A stretch of 64,000 bases of DNA from Deltaproteobacteria bacterium (GCA_016874715.1 VGTK01000001.1:1-64000), one strand, 5' to 3'. Shown: positions 54,526 through 64,000, counted from the stretch's first letter. The notes: generated by a model from the letters alone, not told the origin. A program made the numbers and translations.

Positions 54526-55683
54526 GTGAGCGCCGGCCCCCGTTCTCAGCCCTGCATCCCGCTGCGCGTCGGCATCCTCGGCGGCGGCCAGCTCGCGCGC
54601 ATGACCGCCGAGGCCGCCCGCGCGCTCGGCCTCGAGACCGTGGTGCTCGACCCCGACACCGACGCACCTGCGGGCCAGGTCACGCGGCTGGTGATCGGGC
54701 CGCTCGAGCCGCACGACGCACTCGCGCGCTTCGCCCGCCAGATCGACCTCGCGACGCTCGAGAACGAGTTCGTTCACCGTGGCGCCCTCGAGTACCTCGC
54801 CGAGCACGGCGTGATGGTACGCCCGTCGATCCACACCTTCGGCGTGATCCTCGACAAGCTCCACCAGCGCGCCCACATGGACGCGGCCGGCCTGAGCCCG
54901 ACACCGTACGCGCCGATCGAGTCGCCCGGCGAAGTGCCGGCGTTCGCCGCACGCCACGGCTGGCCGGTCGTCCTGAAGACGCGGTCCCAGGGCTACGACG
55001 GGCGTGGCGTGGCGATCGCGCATGACGCCGGCGAGGTCGATGCCGCCTGGCAGCGGCTGGGTTCCGGGGTACGCCCGCTGATGGCCGAGGGTTTCGTGTC
55101 GTTCACGAGCGAGCTGGCCGTGATGGTGGTCCGCGACGCGTACGGCAACGTCGCGACCTACCCCGTCGTCGAGACGGTGCAGGAGGAGTACGTCTGCCGC
55201 GTCGTCCGCGCGCCCGCCGCCGTGCAGCCCGCGATCGCCGATCAGGCGCGCCACGTCGCGGCCCAGGCGATCACGGCAATCGAGGGTGTGGGCGTGTTCG
55301 GCGTCGAGCTGTTCCTCGGCACGGACGGCCGTGTGACGGTCAACGAGATCGCGCCGCGCCCGCACAACTCGGGCCACTACACGATCGACGCCTGCGTCGC
55401 CTCGCAGTTCGAGAACCACCTGCGTGCCGTCGCCGGGCTGCCGCTCGGCTCGACCTCGATGACCGCACCCGCCGCCGTGATGGTCAACCTCATCGGTACG
55501 CGCAGCGGCACGATGGACCACCTGCACACCGGCGCGCGGCAGGTCGGCGACGCCTGGGTGCACCTGTACGGCAAACGCCAGCTGCGTCCTGGCCGCAAGA
55601 TGGGTCACGTGACGGCCGTCGGCGCGACGCTCGACGAGGCCGAGAGCCGCGCGCAGAGGGCAGCCGGGGAGCTCGGGCTCTAG
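54526..55683 (+). CDS. purK: N5-carboxyaminoimidazole ribonucleotide synthase PurK
   Basis: A 385-residue ATP-grasp enzyme converting AIR, bicarbonate and ATP to N5-CAIR in purine synthesis. The N-terminal VGILGGGQLARMTAEAA and LDPDTDAPA match PurK. The ATP-grasp core has VVLKTRSQGYDGRGVAI, VVRDAYGNVATYPVVE, GVFGVELFL and VNEIAPRPHNSGHYTIDAC, where the metal/ATP Glu and Asn reside. The GTG at 54526 gives a 13-residue leader before the beta strand; no stronger start is available. purE follows 58 bases later. Confidence 0.95.
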   Translation: MSAGPRSQPCIPLRVGILGGGQLARMTAEAARALGLETVVLDPDTDAPAGQVTRLVIGPLEPHDALARFARQIDLATLENEFVHRGALEYLAEHGVMVRPSIHTFGVILDKLHQRAHMDAAGLSPTPYAPIESPGEVPAFAARHGWPVVLKTRSQGYDGRGVAIAHDAGEVDAAWQRLGSGVRPLMAEGFVSFTSELAVMVVRDAYGNVATYPVVETVQEEYVCRVVRAPAAVQPAIADQARHVAAQAITAIEGVGVFGVELFLGTDGRVTVNEIAPRPHNSGHYTIDACVASQFENHLRAVAGLPLGSTSMTAPAAVMVNLIGTRSGTMDHLHTGARQVGDAWVHLYGKRQLRPGRKMGHVTAVGATLDEAESRAQRAAGELGL

Positions 55684-55741
55684 CCCGTCGGCGGCCCGTT
55701 CATCTCTCGACGCATCGCGCCTGATGGGCTAGGTCAGAACG

Positions 55742-56281
55742 ATGTCCGAGCCGTCGAGTGTCGCGGGCCGCAAGCGCGAGCCCGTCGTCGGCATCATCAT
55801 GGGCAGCGACTCGGATCTGCCCGTGCTGCAGCAGGCTGCCGACGTTTGCGCCGAGTTCGCCGTTCCCTGCGAGGTACGGATCGTCTCCGCGCATCGCACG
55901 CCGGTCGACATGGCGGACTACGGCCGCACGGCGCGCGAGCGCGGCCTCCGCATCATCATCGCCGGTGCAGGCGGGGCGGCCCACCTGCCGGGAATGGTCG
56001 CCGCGCACACCACGCTGCCGGTGATCGGCGTGCCCGTGCCGACGGAGCACCTGCGCGGACTCGACTCGCTGCTGTCGATCGTGCAGATGCCGGCCGGCGT
56101 ACCGGTCGCGACCGTCGCGATCGGCGGCGCCAAGAACGCGGGGCTGCTCGCGCTCCAGATCCTCGCCGTCGCGGACGCGGAGCTGGCGGCGCGGCTCGAC
56201 GCGGCGCGCAGCGCGATGGCCGAGACCTCGCGCCAGAAGAACCGATACGTGGTCCGCGACAAGCCGCGCGCGCGGCAGTGA
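55742..56281 (+). CDS. purE: N5-CAIR mutase PurE (class I)
   Basis: A 179-residue class I PurE, moving the carboxylate of N5-CAIR to give CAIR. The signature segments [36 protein letters not shown] and [20 protein letters not shown] are complete, with the catalytic Ser and His in SDSD and SAHR. Class I is confirmed by the co-occurrence with purK. Its stop overlaps the murF start (GTGA), an unusual partner for a purine gene. Confidence 0.96.
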   Translation: MSEPSSVAGRKREPVVGIIMGSDSDLPVLQQAADVCAEFAVPCEVRIVSAHRTPVDMADYGRTARERGLRIIIAGAGGAAHLPGMVAAHTTLPVIGVPVPTEHLRGLDSLLSIVQMPAGVPVATVAIGGAKNAGLLALQILAVADAELAARLDAARSAMAETSRQKNRYVVRDKPRARQ

Positions 56282-57684
56282 TCAGCCGGCCGATCCATCT
56301 CTCTGCCGCCGCGATCGCCGCGGGCGCGGGCGGGCGCGTCGTGCAGGGCGACCCGCAGCGGCTCTTCCGGGCGGTGGCCCTCGACTCGCGCGACGTTCCG
56401 CCCGGCGCGCTCTTCATCGCCCTGCCCGGAGCGCGCGTCGACGGCCACGACTACGCTGGCGACGCCGTCGTCAGGGGGGCGGGCGGTGCGCTCACGTCGC
56501 GCGACCTCGCGGTGCCGCTGCCGCCCGACACGGTCGAGATCCGCGTCGCCGACACGCTCGCGGCGGTACAGGCCCTCGCGCGCGCGCACCGCGACGAGCT
56601 GGCCGCGAAGGTCGTCGGCGTCGCCGGCAGCAACGGCAAGACGACGACGAAGGAAACCATCGCGGCGGTGCTCGCAACGCGCGGCGCGACGTTCGCGACG
56701 CCGCGCAACGAGAACAGCCAGATCGGCACACCGCTGACCATCCTCGCGACGCCGCGCGATACCGCGTTCCTCGTGCTCGAGCTCGGCACGAGCGAGCCCG
56801 GCGAGCTCGACCGTCTCGGCGCGATCGCGCGTCCCGACGTCGCGGTGGTCACGGCCGCCTTCGCGGAGCACCTCGAGTGGCTGGGGAGCGTCGAAGGCGT
56901 GGTCGCGGCGGAGACCGAGCTGCTCGACCACCTGCGTCCGGGCGCCGTCGCGTTCGTCGGCTCGGCGGAGCCGCTGCTGCTCGAGGCCGCACGCAGACGG
57001 ACGCAGGTCACGGTGCGCGCCGTCGGCGAGCGTCCGGAAGACGACTGGCGCATCACGGAGATCCGCCTCGCGCGCGACGGCACGCACTTCACCCTCGCCG
57101 CACCGGGCCGCGCGCCACGCGCGTGGCACGTGCCGCTGCTCGGTGGTCCGGCCGCGTGGGCGGCGACATTCGCGATCGCGGTCGGCGAAGAGCTCGGACT
57201 CGATGCCGACGCCATCCAGCGCGGCCTCGGCACGGTGGCGGCCGTCGCGCACCGGCTGCTCCCGATCGCGCATCCGCGACGGCCGCTGTTCCTCATCGAC
57301 GACACCTACAACTCGAACCCCGCGTCGTGCCTCGCGGCAATCGACACCGCGGTCGCGCTCGCAGCACCCGGCGATCACCTCGTGCTGGTGCTGGGCGACA
57401 TGCTGGAGCTCGGCACGGCGAGCGACGACGCGCACCGCGAGATCGGCGCCGCCATCCGCGACCGCGCACCCGGAGCGACCGTCGTCGCGGTCGGACGCGC
57501 GTCCCGGCTCGTCGCCGAGGTCGCACGGCGCGACGGCATCGCCGTGCACGAAGCGGGCGACGCCACCGGCGCTGCGGCGGTCGTCGAGCGCCTGCTCGGC
57601 GACGCGAACCCGACGACGCTCCTCGCCAAGGGCTCGCGCGGCATCGGGCTCGACCGCGTGGTCGCCCACGTGATGGCGCTCTGA
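56278..57684 (+). CDS. murF: UDP-MurNAc-tripeptide-D-Ala-D-Ala ligase MurF
   Basis: A 468-residue cytoplasmic Mur ligase adding D-Ala-D-Ala to the UDP-MurNAc-tripeptide. N-terminal domain: [21 protein letters not shown]-loop: [15 protein letters not shown]. Central segment: [17 protein letters not shown] then [10 protein letters not shown]. MurF-specific C-terminal domain: [18 protein letters not shown] and [12 protein letters not shown]. No other mur/fts genes are adjacent, so this copy lies outside a division-and-cell-wall cluster. GTG start within the purE stop. Confidence 0.95.
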   Translation: MISRPIHLSAAAIAAGAGGRVVQGDPQRLFRAVALDSRDVPPGALFIALPGARVDGHDYAGDAVVRGAGGALTSRDLAVPLPPDTVEIRVADTLAAVQALARAHRDELAAKVVGVAGSNGKTTTKETIAAVLATRGATFATPRNENSQIGTPLTILATPRDTAFLVLELGTSEPGELDRLGAIARPDVAVVTAAFAEHLEWLGSVEGVVAAETELLDHLRPGAVAFVGSAEPLLLEAARRRTQVTVRAVGERPEDDWRITEIRLARDGTHFTLAAPGRAPRAWHVPLLGGPAAWAATFAIAVGEELGLDADAIQRGLGTVAAVAHRLLPIAHPRRPLFLIDDTYNSNPASCLAAIDTAVALAAPGDHLVLVLGDMLELGTASDDAHREIGAAIRDRAPGATVVAVGRASRLVAEVARRDGIAVHEAGDATGAAAVVERLLGDANPTTLLAKGSRGIGLDRVVAHVMAL

Positions 57685-57704
57685 CCATCGACACGCTGCA
57701 CGAA

Positions 57705-59978
57705 ATGCCGGTCGGCGAGCGACCCGACGCCGGGCACGATGGGCAGACGCCAGGCGGGCATGCTGCGCAGGCGCCGCCCGGGCCCGATGGGCAGGCGCCG
57801 GCGGCGCCCACGACACCCGCGCCCGCCTTGTCCACGGTGCGTCCGCTGCTCGCGGCGGCCGCCGCCTACGCGGTCGCCGTGGTCGCGCTGTCCTGGCCGC
57901 TGGTCCGCAGCGCCGGCACGGCCCTGGTCGATCCCCTGAAGCTCCCGGCCGCCGGCGGAGTCTGGGGGCGGGTCGACCTCGACCTCCTGGTGTGGATCCT
58001 CGCCTGGACGGCGCACGCGCTCGCGGTGCAGCCGGCCGAGCTCTTCCAGGCGAACATCTTCCACCCGGCACCGGACACGCTCGCGTCGTCGGAGAACCTG
58101 CTCGGGCTGGCGCCGCTGTCGGCACCGCTGTTCCTCCTGACGCACGACGCGATCCTGACGTACAACGTTACGGTCCTCGTCGTGGTCTGGCTCACGGCGC
58201 TGTGCACCTTTGCGCTGGTGCGTGCCTGGGGCGGCAGCGCGGGTGCCGCGTTCCTCGCCGGCGCGGCCTTCGCGCTCGGACCGCAGCTCACGGGCTCGTT
58301 CATCCGTCTGCACGTGAGCGCCGTGCACTTCTTCCCGCTCGTGCTGCTGCTGGCGTGGCGCGCCGCGCGCCGGCCACGTCCGCTGACGCTGCTCGCACTC
58401 GTTTTGGTCACGGCCCTGCAGATGCTCGCCGGGATCTACGTCGCGTTCGAGCTGGCGCTGCTGCTGGCGGCGTTCGCGCCATCGCTGTGGAGGGAGGCGC
58501 GCCGCAACGGGCGGAGCGCGCTGGTCCCGTTCACCGCCCTCGCGCTGGGCGCCGCGGCACTCGTCGCGGTCGCCCCCGCGTACGTACGCGTGCGCGCCTC
58601 GGGCACCCTGCCGTCGCTTCCCGAGGCGATCGCGCACGTCACGACGACCTCGCCGACCCCGCAGGTCCTCGAATCCTGGCTGGTCGCCGAGCTGACGCTG
58701 CCCGGGCTCGCGCTCGCCGCGTTCGGTCTGCTCGCCGGCCCCGCGCCGATGCACCTGCGCCTCGGGCTGCTGCTCGCGGCCGCGGCGGGCTTCGTGCTCA
58801 GCGCCGGGACGTCGCTGCCGATCGGGAACGCGCTGCCGAGCGTGTACGAGATCCTGATGCGCGTCGTCCCGGGCTTTGCCGGCATGCGCTCGCCGTCGCG
58901 CTTCGTCGTCGTCACGCTGCTCGCCCTGAGCGTGCTCGGCGGCCTCGGCGCGGCTCGTGTCGTCGGCGTACTGGGCGCGCTGCTCGGTGCACGGGGGCGT
59001 CAGCTCGGAACGTCGCTGGCCTGCGCGGCCGCGGTCGCACTCGTCATCGTGCGCCAGCCCGTGCTGCCGCTGCCGCTGGCCCCGGTGCAGCTCGGTGGCG
59101 TCGCGTACGCGGCGCACGCGTGGCTCGCACAGCAGCCCGAGCGCGGTGCGGTCCTCGACCTGCCGGCGATGAGCTCGAGCCTCGACGGCGCCGCCACGCT
59201 CGCGACCGGACGCGCAATGCTCGCTTCCACCCTGCACTTCTTGCCCCTGGTGAACGGCTACACGGGACACCCGCCACCGATGAGCGCGCTGCTGCTCACG
59301 CTCGCGCAGCGCCTGCCCGATCGCGATGCGTTCGCGGCACTCTGCGCACTCGCCGCCCCGCGGTGGATCGTCGTTCACGAGGGACTTCTGCCGCCAACCG
59401 AGGTCGAGGCGTGGCGCGCGGCAGAGGAGGCGCTCGGCGTCGAGCGCGTCGAGGCGTTCGGGCGTGACTCGGTCTACCGCGTCGACCGAGCGTGTGCGCG
59501 CGCACGCCCGTCGCCGGCACTCGACCCGTCGGCCGCACCCGGCACGACGTTCGCCGGCACGCCGCTCGCGCCGCTCGAGCCGGGCACCGTTCTCGGTCGC
59601 GTCGAAGCGATGCCGCCCGCACGTCTACCTGCCGGATCCTTGTCGTGGCTGTGGGTCGACGTGCACAACGACGGCAACGTCGTGCTGCCGGGCATGGCCG
59701 GTGCGGTTCCGGGCAGCGCGCAGCTGCAGGCCCGCTGGTGGGACGCGCGCCTGGGCCGCATCGTCGCCGTGGGCGAGACGACGCCGCTCGGACGCGACCT
59801 CGCGCGCGGCGAGTCGATCCGCGCCCAGGTCGGGCTCGCCGCACCGAAAACACCCGGCGACTACGTGGTCGAGATCGGCGTCGTCCAGCAGGGCGCGGGC
59901 TGGCTCGGCGACGCCGCCGGCGGCACGCCGTTCCTGGCGCGCGGGCGCGTGCGCGTCGGCGCCCCGCCGGGTCCTTGA
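57705..59978 (+). CDS. Large multi-pass membrane protein, glycosyltransferase-like, with soluble C-terminus
   Basis: A 757-residue protein. After a low-complexity Gly/Pro/Ala leader there are 10-12 hydrophobic segments in a pattern like GT-C membrane glycosyltransferases (YfhO-like): an Asp-bearing first loop ([17 protein letters not shown]), [38 protein letters not shown] and [13 protein letters not shown]. From about residue 600 a soluble domain follows, with [21 protein letters not shown] and [20 protein letters not shown], probably a beta-sandwich. It resembles uncharacterised proteins that modify cell-surface polymers. The ATG at 57705 lies 20 bases after murF. The exact sugar or lipid function is unknown. 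Confidence 0.72.
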   Translation: MPVGERPDAGHDGQTPGGHAAQAPPGPDGQAPAAPTTPAPALSTVRPLLAAAAAYAVAVVALSWPLVRSAGTALVDPLKLPAAGGVWGRVDLDLLVWILAWTAHALAVQPAELFQANIFHPAPDTLASSENLLGLAPLSAPLFLLTHDAILTYNVTVLVVVWLTALCTFALVRAWGGSAGAAFLAGAAFALGPQLTGSFIRLHVSAVHFFPLVLLLAWRAARRPRPLTLLALVLVTALQMLAGIYVAFELALLLAAFAPSLWREARRNGRSALVPFTALALGAAALVAVAPAYVRVRASGTLPSLPEAIAHVTTTSPTPQVLESWLVAELTLPGLALAAFGLLAGPAPMHLRLGLLLAAAAGFVLSAGTSLPIGNALPSVYEILMRVVPGFAGMRSPSRFVVVTLLALSVLGGLGAARVVGVLGALLGARGRQLGTSLACAAAVALVIVRQPVLPLPLAPVQLGGVAYAAHAWLAQQPERGAVLDLPAMSSSLDGAATLATGRAMLASTLHFLPLVNGYTGHPPPMSALLLTLAQRLPDRDAFAALCALAAPRWIVVHEGLLPPTEVEAWRAAEEALGVERVEAFGRDSVYRVDRACARARPSPALDPSAAPGTTFAGTPLAPLEPGTVLGRVEAMPPARLPAGSLSWLWVDVHNDGNVVLPGMAGAVPGSAQLQARWWDARLGRIVAVGETTPLGRDLARGESIRAQVGLAAPKTPGDYVVEIGVVQQGAGWLGDAAGGTPFLARGRVRVGAPPGP

Positions 59979-59998
59979 CGCCGGGCGAGAGCCCGGCG
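59979..59998. terminator. Short GAGA-loop hairpin between convergent genes
   Basis: An 8-bp stem (59979-59986 with 59991-59998) closed by GAGA immediately at the end of the large membrane-protein gene and before uppP, which is on the other strand. It could terminate from both sides; no T run follows. Confidence 0.5.
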
Positions 59999-60017
59999 CT
60001 CGGAGCCTGTGACACTC

Positions 60018-60815
60018 TCAGCCGAGGGCCAGCCAGACGAGCACGGCGAGGCCCGCCACGATGCGGTACCAGCCGAACGGACGCAGCGAGTTCGTCTGCA
60101 CGAAGCGCAGGAACGCGTGGATGACGACCAGCGCGCTCACGTAGGCGGCGACGAGACCGACCACGATGCCGAAACCCATCTCCCCCGCGAGCGTCTCGCG
60201 CCCCTTCCAGAGTGAGTACAGCGTCGCCGCGTACATCGTCGGCAGCGCGAGCAGGAACGAGAAGTCGGTCGCGGCGCGGCGATCGAGGCCGACGAGCAGA
60301 CCGGTCACGATGGTCGCTCCCGAGCGCGAAACGCCGGGGATCATCGCAACGGTCTGCCCGAGCCCGATCAGGACGGCCTGCCGCAGCGTCATCAGCTCGA
60401 GGTCGGCGAGGCCACGAAACCGGCGCGGCCCGTCGATCACGAGGATGAGGACTCCGCCGGCGATGAGCGTGGTCGCAACCACGCCGGGGCGGAACAGCGT
60501 CTCGAGAAAGTCGTTCAGCAGCAGCCCGACGATCGCCGCCGGCACGAAGGCCGCGACGATCTTCAGCACGAACAGGCGCGCCGCGGGTCTGCTCGCGGTA
60601 TCGACCAGCAGCTTGATCAGGCGCTCGCGGTAGGCCCAGGTGAGGGCCAGCATCGCGCCGAGCTGGATCGCGACGTCGAACTGCGGCGATCCGTAGCCGA
60701 GCAGGTGCGAGGCCACGATCAGGTGGCCGGTCGAGGAGACCGGCAAGAACTCGGTCAGGCCCTCGACCACGCCGAGCACGGCGGCCTTTAGGGCAACGAT
60801 CAACTCTGGGGACAT
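60018..60815 (-). CDS. uppP: Undecaprenyl-diphosphatase UppP (BacA)
   Basis: A 265-residue integral membrane phosphatase that recycles undecaprenyl diphosphate to the monophosphate carrier. The two family signatures are complete: EGLTEFLPVSSTGH near the N-terminus and PGVSRSGATI in the middle, with the catalytic Glu/Arg/Ser residues they contain. It has about eight hydrophobic segments. Its product is the carrier on which the GT39-type transferases at 35.7-39.2 kb would ultimately depend. Confidence 0.96.
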   Translation of the reverse strand: MSPELIVALKAAVLGVVEGLTEFLPVSSTGHLIVASHLLGYGSPQFDVAIQLGAMLALTWAYRERLIKLLVDTASRPAARLFVLKIVAAFVPAAIVGLLLNDFLETLFRPGVVATTLIAGGVLILVIDGPRRFRGLADLELMTLRQAVLIGLGQTVAMIPGVSRSGATIVTGLLVGLDRRAATDFSFLLALPTMYAATLYSLWKGRETLAGEMGFGIVVGLVAAYVSALVVIHAFLRFVQTNSLRPFGWYRIVAGLAVLVWLALG

Positions 60816-60846
60816 GAGGGGCTCATGGGGTCGGCGCGTAGCAGGA

Positions 60847-60899
60847 GCGCTCGGTGCGGATCGCGAGGGTGGCAGCGGCGCTCGGTGCGGATCGCGAGG
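60847..60899. repeat. 22-bp direct repeat upstream of ccmE
   Basis: Two identical 22-bp copies (60847-60868 and 60878-60899) with a 31-bp period in the uppP-ccmE intergenic region. They could be a regulator-binding pair or remains of a small duplication; nothing distinguishes these. The 243-base gap holds no gene. Confidence 0.7.
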
Positions 60900-61058
60900 A
60901 TTGCGTCCCCATATCGCATCGGGTAGCGTCGAGGGAAAGCAGACCCGGGTGAGCGCATCGCGTCAGATGGACGCTGCCGCCCTTCAGAACCTTGCGCTCC
61001 GGTTGTCGCGTCGCGCGATGCAGCCCCGGCCGGCCACAGCCAACGAGGGCAATCAAGC

Positions 61059-61604
61059 TTGAGTCGGAAGCTGAAGTTCCTTTTCGGTGCGAGCGTCATC
61101 GTGCTCGCCGTAGCGACCCTCATCTACTCGGCGGTTCGCGAGACGTCGGCCTACTTCATCACAGTCGACGAGTACGCACGGAGCGCCGACGCGCACGCGG
61201 GGAAGCAGCTGCGTCTCGCCGGACGGGTCTCGGACGGCAGCGTCAAGTGGGACCCGAAGACGCTCGATCTGGAGTTCCTCATCCGGGCGATTCCACCCAA
61301 GGAGGCGGCCGAGAACGCCGCCCGGCACAGCGGCGGCATCAAGACCCTGACTGTCACCACGACCGATGCCGAGGCGGCGCTCGTGACCCTGCCGGTCGTC
61401 TACAACGGCATCCTGCCGGACATGTTCGCGGTCGACCGCGACGTGATCGTCGAGGGCAAGGTCGAGAACGGCATCTTCCAGGCGAAGACGTTGCTCACCA
61501 CGTGCCCGTCGAAGTACGAGTCCGACCAGTACGAGGAGAGCGCGGACCCTGCTGCGGCGGGTGACCAGCGCGCCGCACTCGACCCTTCCTCGAGCGCCCG
61601 ATGA
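61059..61604 (+). CDS. ccmE: Haem chaperone CcmE, CxxxY type
   Basis: A 181-residue membrane-anchored haem chaperone of cytochrome c maturation. An N-terminal anchor (FLFGASVIVLAVATLIYSA), an OB-fold with YFITVDEYA and LRLAGRVSDGSVKW, VTTTDAEAALVTLPVVYNGILPDMF in pattern and VEGKVENGIFQAKTLL lead to the haem-binding site. That site reads CPSKY (Cys149, Tyr153) instead of the common HxxxY. This Cys variant is known from archaea and deltaproteobacteria and marks the alternative system I. The start is a TTG with no better option in frame. The stop overlaps ccmF (ATGA). Confidence 0.93.
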   Translation: MSRKLKFLFGASVIVLAVATLIYSAVRETSAYFITVDEYARSADAHAGKQLRLAGRVSDGSVKWDPKTLDLEFLIRAIPPKEAAENAARHSGGIKTLTVTTTDAEAALVTLPVVYNGILPDMFAVDRDVIVEGKVENGIFQAKTLLTTCPSKYESDQYEESADPAAAGDQRAALDPSSSAR

Positions 61605-63601
61605 GCGAGCTCGGCAGGCTCGCCGTCGTCCTCGGCTTTCTCGTCGCCCTCTGGGGTATCGTCGCGAGCGTGCTCGGCGCCATCCGCCGCGACGACCGCC
61701 TGGTCGCGAGCGGCAAGCACGCCGCCTACGCGTTCTCGGGGCTGACCGGCATCGCGGTCGCGGCGCTCCTCACGCTCCTCCTGCAGCACGACTTCAACGT
61801 CGAGTACGTCGCCTCGTACTCCTCGAGCTCGCTGCCGGTCTGGTACACCATCGCCGCCCTGTGGGGCGGCATGAAGGGCTCGCTGCTCTGGTGGACCTTC
61901 ATCCTCGCGGTCTGCAACGCCGTCGTGCAGGTGCAGAACCGAGACAAGAACCGCGACCAGATGCCCTGGGTCACCGCGACGATGCTGGTCGTCGGCGCAT
62001 TCTTCCTGTCGCTGCTGGTGTTCATCACCGACCCGTTCGAGCGGCTGCCGTTCACGCCGCGCGAGGGCTCGGACCTGAACCCTCTGCTGCAGAACTACTG
62101 GATGACGATCCACCCGCCGTCGCTCTACATCGGCTTCGTCTCGACGACGGTACCGTTCGCGTTCGCGATCGCGGCGCTCGCCACCGGCAAGCTCGGCGAC
62201 GCGTGGATCCGCACGACGCGGCGCTGGGCGCTCTTCTCCTGGTTCTTCCTTTCGCTCGGCAACCTGTTCGGTGCCGCCTGGGCGTACGTGGTGCTCGGCT
62301 GGGGTGGCTACTGGGCGTGGGACCCGGTCGAGAACGCGGCGTTCATGCCGTGGCTCACCGCGACGGCCTACCTGCACTCGGTCATGATCCAGGAAAAGAA
62401 GGACATGCTGAAGGTGTGGAACATGGCGCTGGTGATCCTCACCTTCTCCCTGACCATCTTCGGAACGTTCCTCACGCGATCGGGCGTCATCTCGTCGGTG
62501 CACTCGTTCACGCAGTCGGGGATGGGTCCGTTCTTCATGTACTTCCTGCTCGCGATCCTGCTGGTCTCGATCGGGCTCGTGGTGTGGCGTCTGCCGCTGC
62601 TCAGGAGCCGCAACGAGCTCGAGTCGGTGTTCTCGCGCGAGGCGACCTTCCTGCTGAACAACCTCATCCTCGTCGGCATCGCGTTCACCGTGTTCTGGGG
62701 CACCGTGTTCCCCGTGCTCTCGGAGTGGGTGCGCGGCGTCAAGATCACGGTCGGCCCGCCGTTCTTCAACAAGGTGAACGCCCCGCTCGGCGTGGCCCTG
62801 GTCTTCCTGATGGGCGTGGGTCCGGTCATCGCGTGGCGCAAGGCCACGGCGACCAGCCTCTGGCGCAGCTTCGCGGCGCCGATGGGAACCGGCGTCGCGA
62901 TCGGCGCCATCGCGTTCGCGCTCGGCGCGCGCAACTTCTATGCGGTGCTCGCGTTCTCGGTCGCGGCCTTCGCGCTCGCAACGGTGTGGATCGAGTTCTG
63001 GCGCGGCATGCGGGTTCGCCAGGCGATGATGGGCGAGAAGGCCTGGACCGCGCTCTCGCGCCTCATCGGCAAGAACCGTCGGCGCTACGGCGGCTACGTC
63101 GTCCACGTCGGCATCGTGATGATCTTCATCGGCATCGTCGCGTCCTCGGTCTTCAAGCTCGAGGTCCAGCGGTCGATGAAGATCGGCGAGTCGCTGGCGA
63201 TCGGCGGCTACACCGTGCGCTACGACGGCATCCACCAGGAGAGCGACGACCACGTCGACAGCACGTACGCCCTGGTCTCCGTTCTCGAGGGTGAGGGTGC
63301 CGCTGCGGTGCGCGTCGGCGAGGTGCGGCCGGAGAAGCGCTTCTACAAGAAGCCCAAGCAGCCGACGACCGAGGTCTCGATCTGGTCCACGCTCCGCGAC
63401 GACCTCTACGTGGTGCTCGGCAGCTACGACCCGCCCTCGCAGCTCGCCGTGTTCCAGGTGTTCGTCAACCCGATGATCGCCTGGATGTGGATCGGGGGAG
63501 TGGTGCTCGCGCTCGGTACGGGCATCTGCATGTGGCCGTCGTACAGCGAGCGCTCGGTGACGGCACAGGCGCGCATCCCGGCCGGATCGCGACCGGCGTG
63601 A
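61601..63601 (+). CDS. ccmF: Cytochrome c haem lyase subunit CcmF
   Basis: A 666-residue multi-pass membrane protein with 12-15 helices that, with CcmH-type proteins, ligates haem to apocytochrome c. The tryptophan-rich WWD domain is WGGYWAWDPVENAAFMPWL (around residues 225-243). His residues that bind haem are in IHPPSLYIGF and the later YLHSVM and VVHVGIVM segments. The C-terminal periplasmic region (from VFKLEVQRSMKIGE) is complete. ATG start coupled to ccmE; a ccmH gene follows with a GTGA overlap. Confidence 0.95.
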   Translation: MSELGRLAVVLGFLVALWGIVASVLGAIRRDDRLVASGKHAAYAFSGLTGIAVAALLTLLLQHDFNVEYVASYSSSSLPVWYTIAALWGGMKGSLLWWTFILAVCNAVVQVQNRDKNRDQMPWVTATMLVVGAFFLSLLVFITDPFERLPFTPREGSDLNPLLQNYWMTIHPPSLYIGFVSTTVPFAFAIAALATGKLGDAWIRTTRRWALFSWFFLSLGNLFGAAWAYVVLGWGGYWAWDPVENAAFMPWLTATAYLHSVMIQEKKDMLKVWNMALVILTFSLTIFGTFLTRSGVISSVHSFTQSGMGPFFMYFLLAILLVSIGLVVWRLPLLRSRNELESVFSREATFLLNNLILVGIAFTVFWGTVFPVLSEWVRGVKITVGPPFFNKVNAPLGVALVFLMGVGPVIAWRKATATSLWRSFAAPMGTGVAIGAIAFALGARNFYAVLAFSVAAFALATVWIEFWRGMRVRQAMMGEKAWTALSRLIGKNRRRYGGYVVHVGIVMIFIGIVASSVFKLEVQRSMKIGESLAIGGYTVRYDGIHQESDDHVDSTYALVSVLEGEGAAAVRVGEVRPEKRFYKKPKQPTTEVSIWSTLRDDLYVVLGSYDPPSQLAVFQVFVNPMIAWMWIGGVVLALGTGICMWPSYSERSVTAQARIPAGSRPA

Positions 63602-64000
63602 CCAACGGGATGACGGTCCCGTGCGGCGTGCGCGCACCGCTCGTCGCGACGCTCGCGACGCTGGTTCTCGGCGTACTCGCGGCTGGCCTCGCGCCCGGAG
63701 CAGCACGCGCGGAGATCGCGACGCAGTACCAGGTGGAGACCGACCTCACCTGCCAGTGTGGCTGCGGTCTCACCGTCCACTCGTGCAACCACCTGAACTG
63801 CGGCTCGGGCATTCCACTCAAGAAGGAGATCGGCGAGCAGATCGCGCAGGCGAAGACGCGCGACGAGATCCTGTCCCACTTCTCGACCAAGTACGGCGAG
63901 AAGATCCTGTCGTCACCGACGACGTCGGGCTTCAACATCGCCGCATGGACGGTACCGTTCGTGGCGATCGCGCTCGGGGGCCTGTTCATCGGCGTCGTGC
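63598..64000 (+). CDS. ccmH: CcmH-like cytochrome c maturation protein, partial
   Basis: The first 134 codons of a CcmH/CcmL-type apocytochrome reductase, cut by the window edge. A signal peptide (LVATLATLVLGVLAAGLAPGA, cleaved near ARAE) precedes TCQCGCG (Cys52, Cys54, Cys56), HSCNH (Cys63) and NCGSG (Cys68). A helical segment IGEQIAQAKTRDEILSHFSTKYG in pattern and the start of a membrane helix follow. Standard CcmH has one LRCxxCQ motif; the CxCGC arrangement is the variant found with CxxxY CcmE. The GTG start overlaps the ccmF stop. Confidence 0.85.
   Translation, partial: MTNGMTVPCGVRAPLVATLATLVLGVLAAGLAPGAARAEIATQYQVETDLTCQCGCGLTVHSCNHLNCGSGIPLKKEIGEQIAQAKTRDEILSHFSTKYGEKILSSPTTSGFNIAAWTVPFVAIALGGLFIGVV

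Noticed and set aside
61400-63706. Very long minus-strand open frame opposite ccmE-ccmF
   Set aside because: Its product is an Arg/His/Glu-rich string with no domain; the plus strand is an unmistakable CcmF.

Overview
The window is very GC-rich bacterial chromosome, densely coded on both strands, with many overlapping starts (GTGA, ATGA, TTGA) and no phage, plasmid, CRISPR or full-length IS genes. Hopanoid tailoring genes, OxyR with an exported KatG, a CxxxY-type CcmE, LLM, EthD and CaiB enzymes and Cys-rich repeat proteins fit an uncultured Gram-negative of deltaproteobacterial grade, possibly Binatota-like. That placement is inference; there is no rRNA here to settle it.

Layout. 0-5 kb: the tail of a Lys/Ala/Pro-rich protein, a D-aminoacylase-type amidohydrolase, a LOG-family protein and a CDP-alcohol phosphotransferase. 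5-8 kb: hpnJ and hpnI (hopanoid cyclitol-ether head group), behind a clear sigma70-like promoter and a run of 16 G immediately before the start codon. 8-17.6 kb: catabolic and accessory genes, including a Rieske oxygenase fused to a methyltransferase and two frameshifted genes. 17.7-21.3 kb: divergent oxyR/katG with a strong hairpin after katG. 21.4-21.6 kb: a 170-bp MITE-like element whose end supplies the stop codon of a CaiB-type gene. 23.6-29.2 kb: a six-gene minus-strand phosphonate operon (pepM-nucleotidyltransferase fusion, split phosphonopyruvate decarboxylase, phnW, a second nucleotidyltransferase, HpnK-like deacetylase). 29.3-34.3 kb: ferredoxin/zinc-ribbon fusion, a frameshifted desaturase and regulators. 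34.5-41.3 kb: asd, two GT39-type glycosyltransferases and two flippase-like membrane proteins, the first HpnL-like. 41.5-49 kb: a ten-gene Mrp/Mbh-type antiporter operon. 49-54.2 kb: a second CDP-alcohol phosphotransferase, a zinc-ribbon/TPR protein, a nonsense-interrupted hydrolase, 30-bp tandem repeats and a LytS/LytR-type two-component pair. 54.5-64 kb: purK, purE, murF, a large membrane protein, uppP and the cytochrome c maturation genes ccmE, ccmF and a partial ccmH.

The theme joining otherwise separate blocks is envelope lipid and glycan tailoring. All three enzymes of the BHT cyclitol-ether route (HpnI, HpnK, HpnJ) are present, but HpnK is the last gene of a phosphonate operon. CDP-alcohol phosphotransferases, the enzyme class that could pass a CMP-activated phosphonate to a lipid, lie beside hpnJ and beyond the antiporter operon. 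A phosphonate-decorated lipid, possibly hopanoid, is the most interesting hypothesis, but the sequence alone does not prove it. The PepM in this operon also departs from the canonical EDKx5NS motif.
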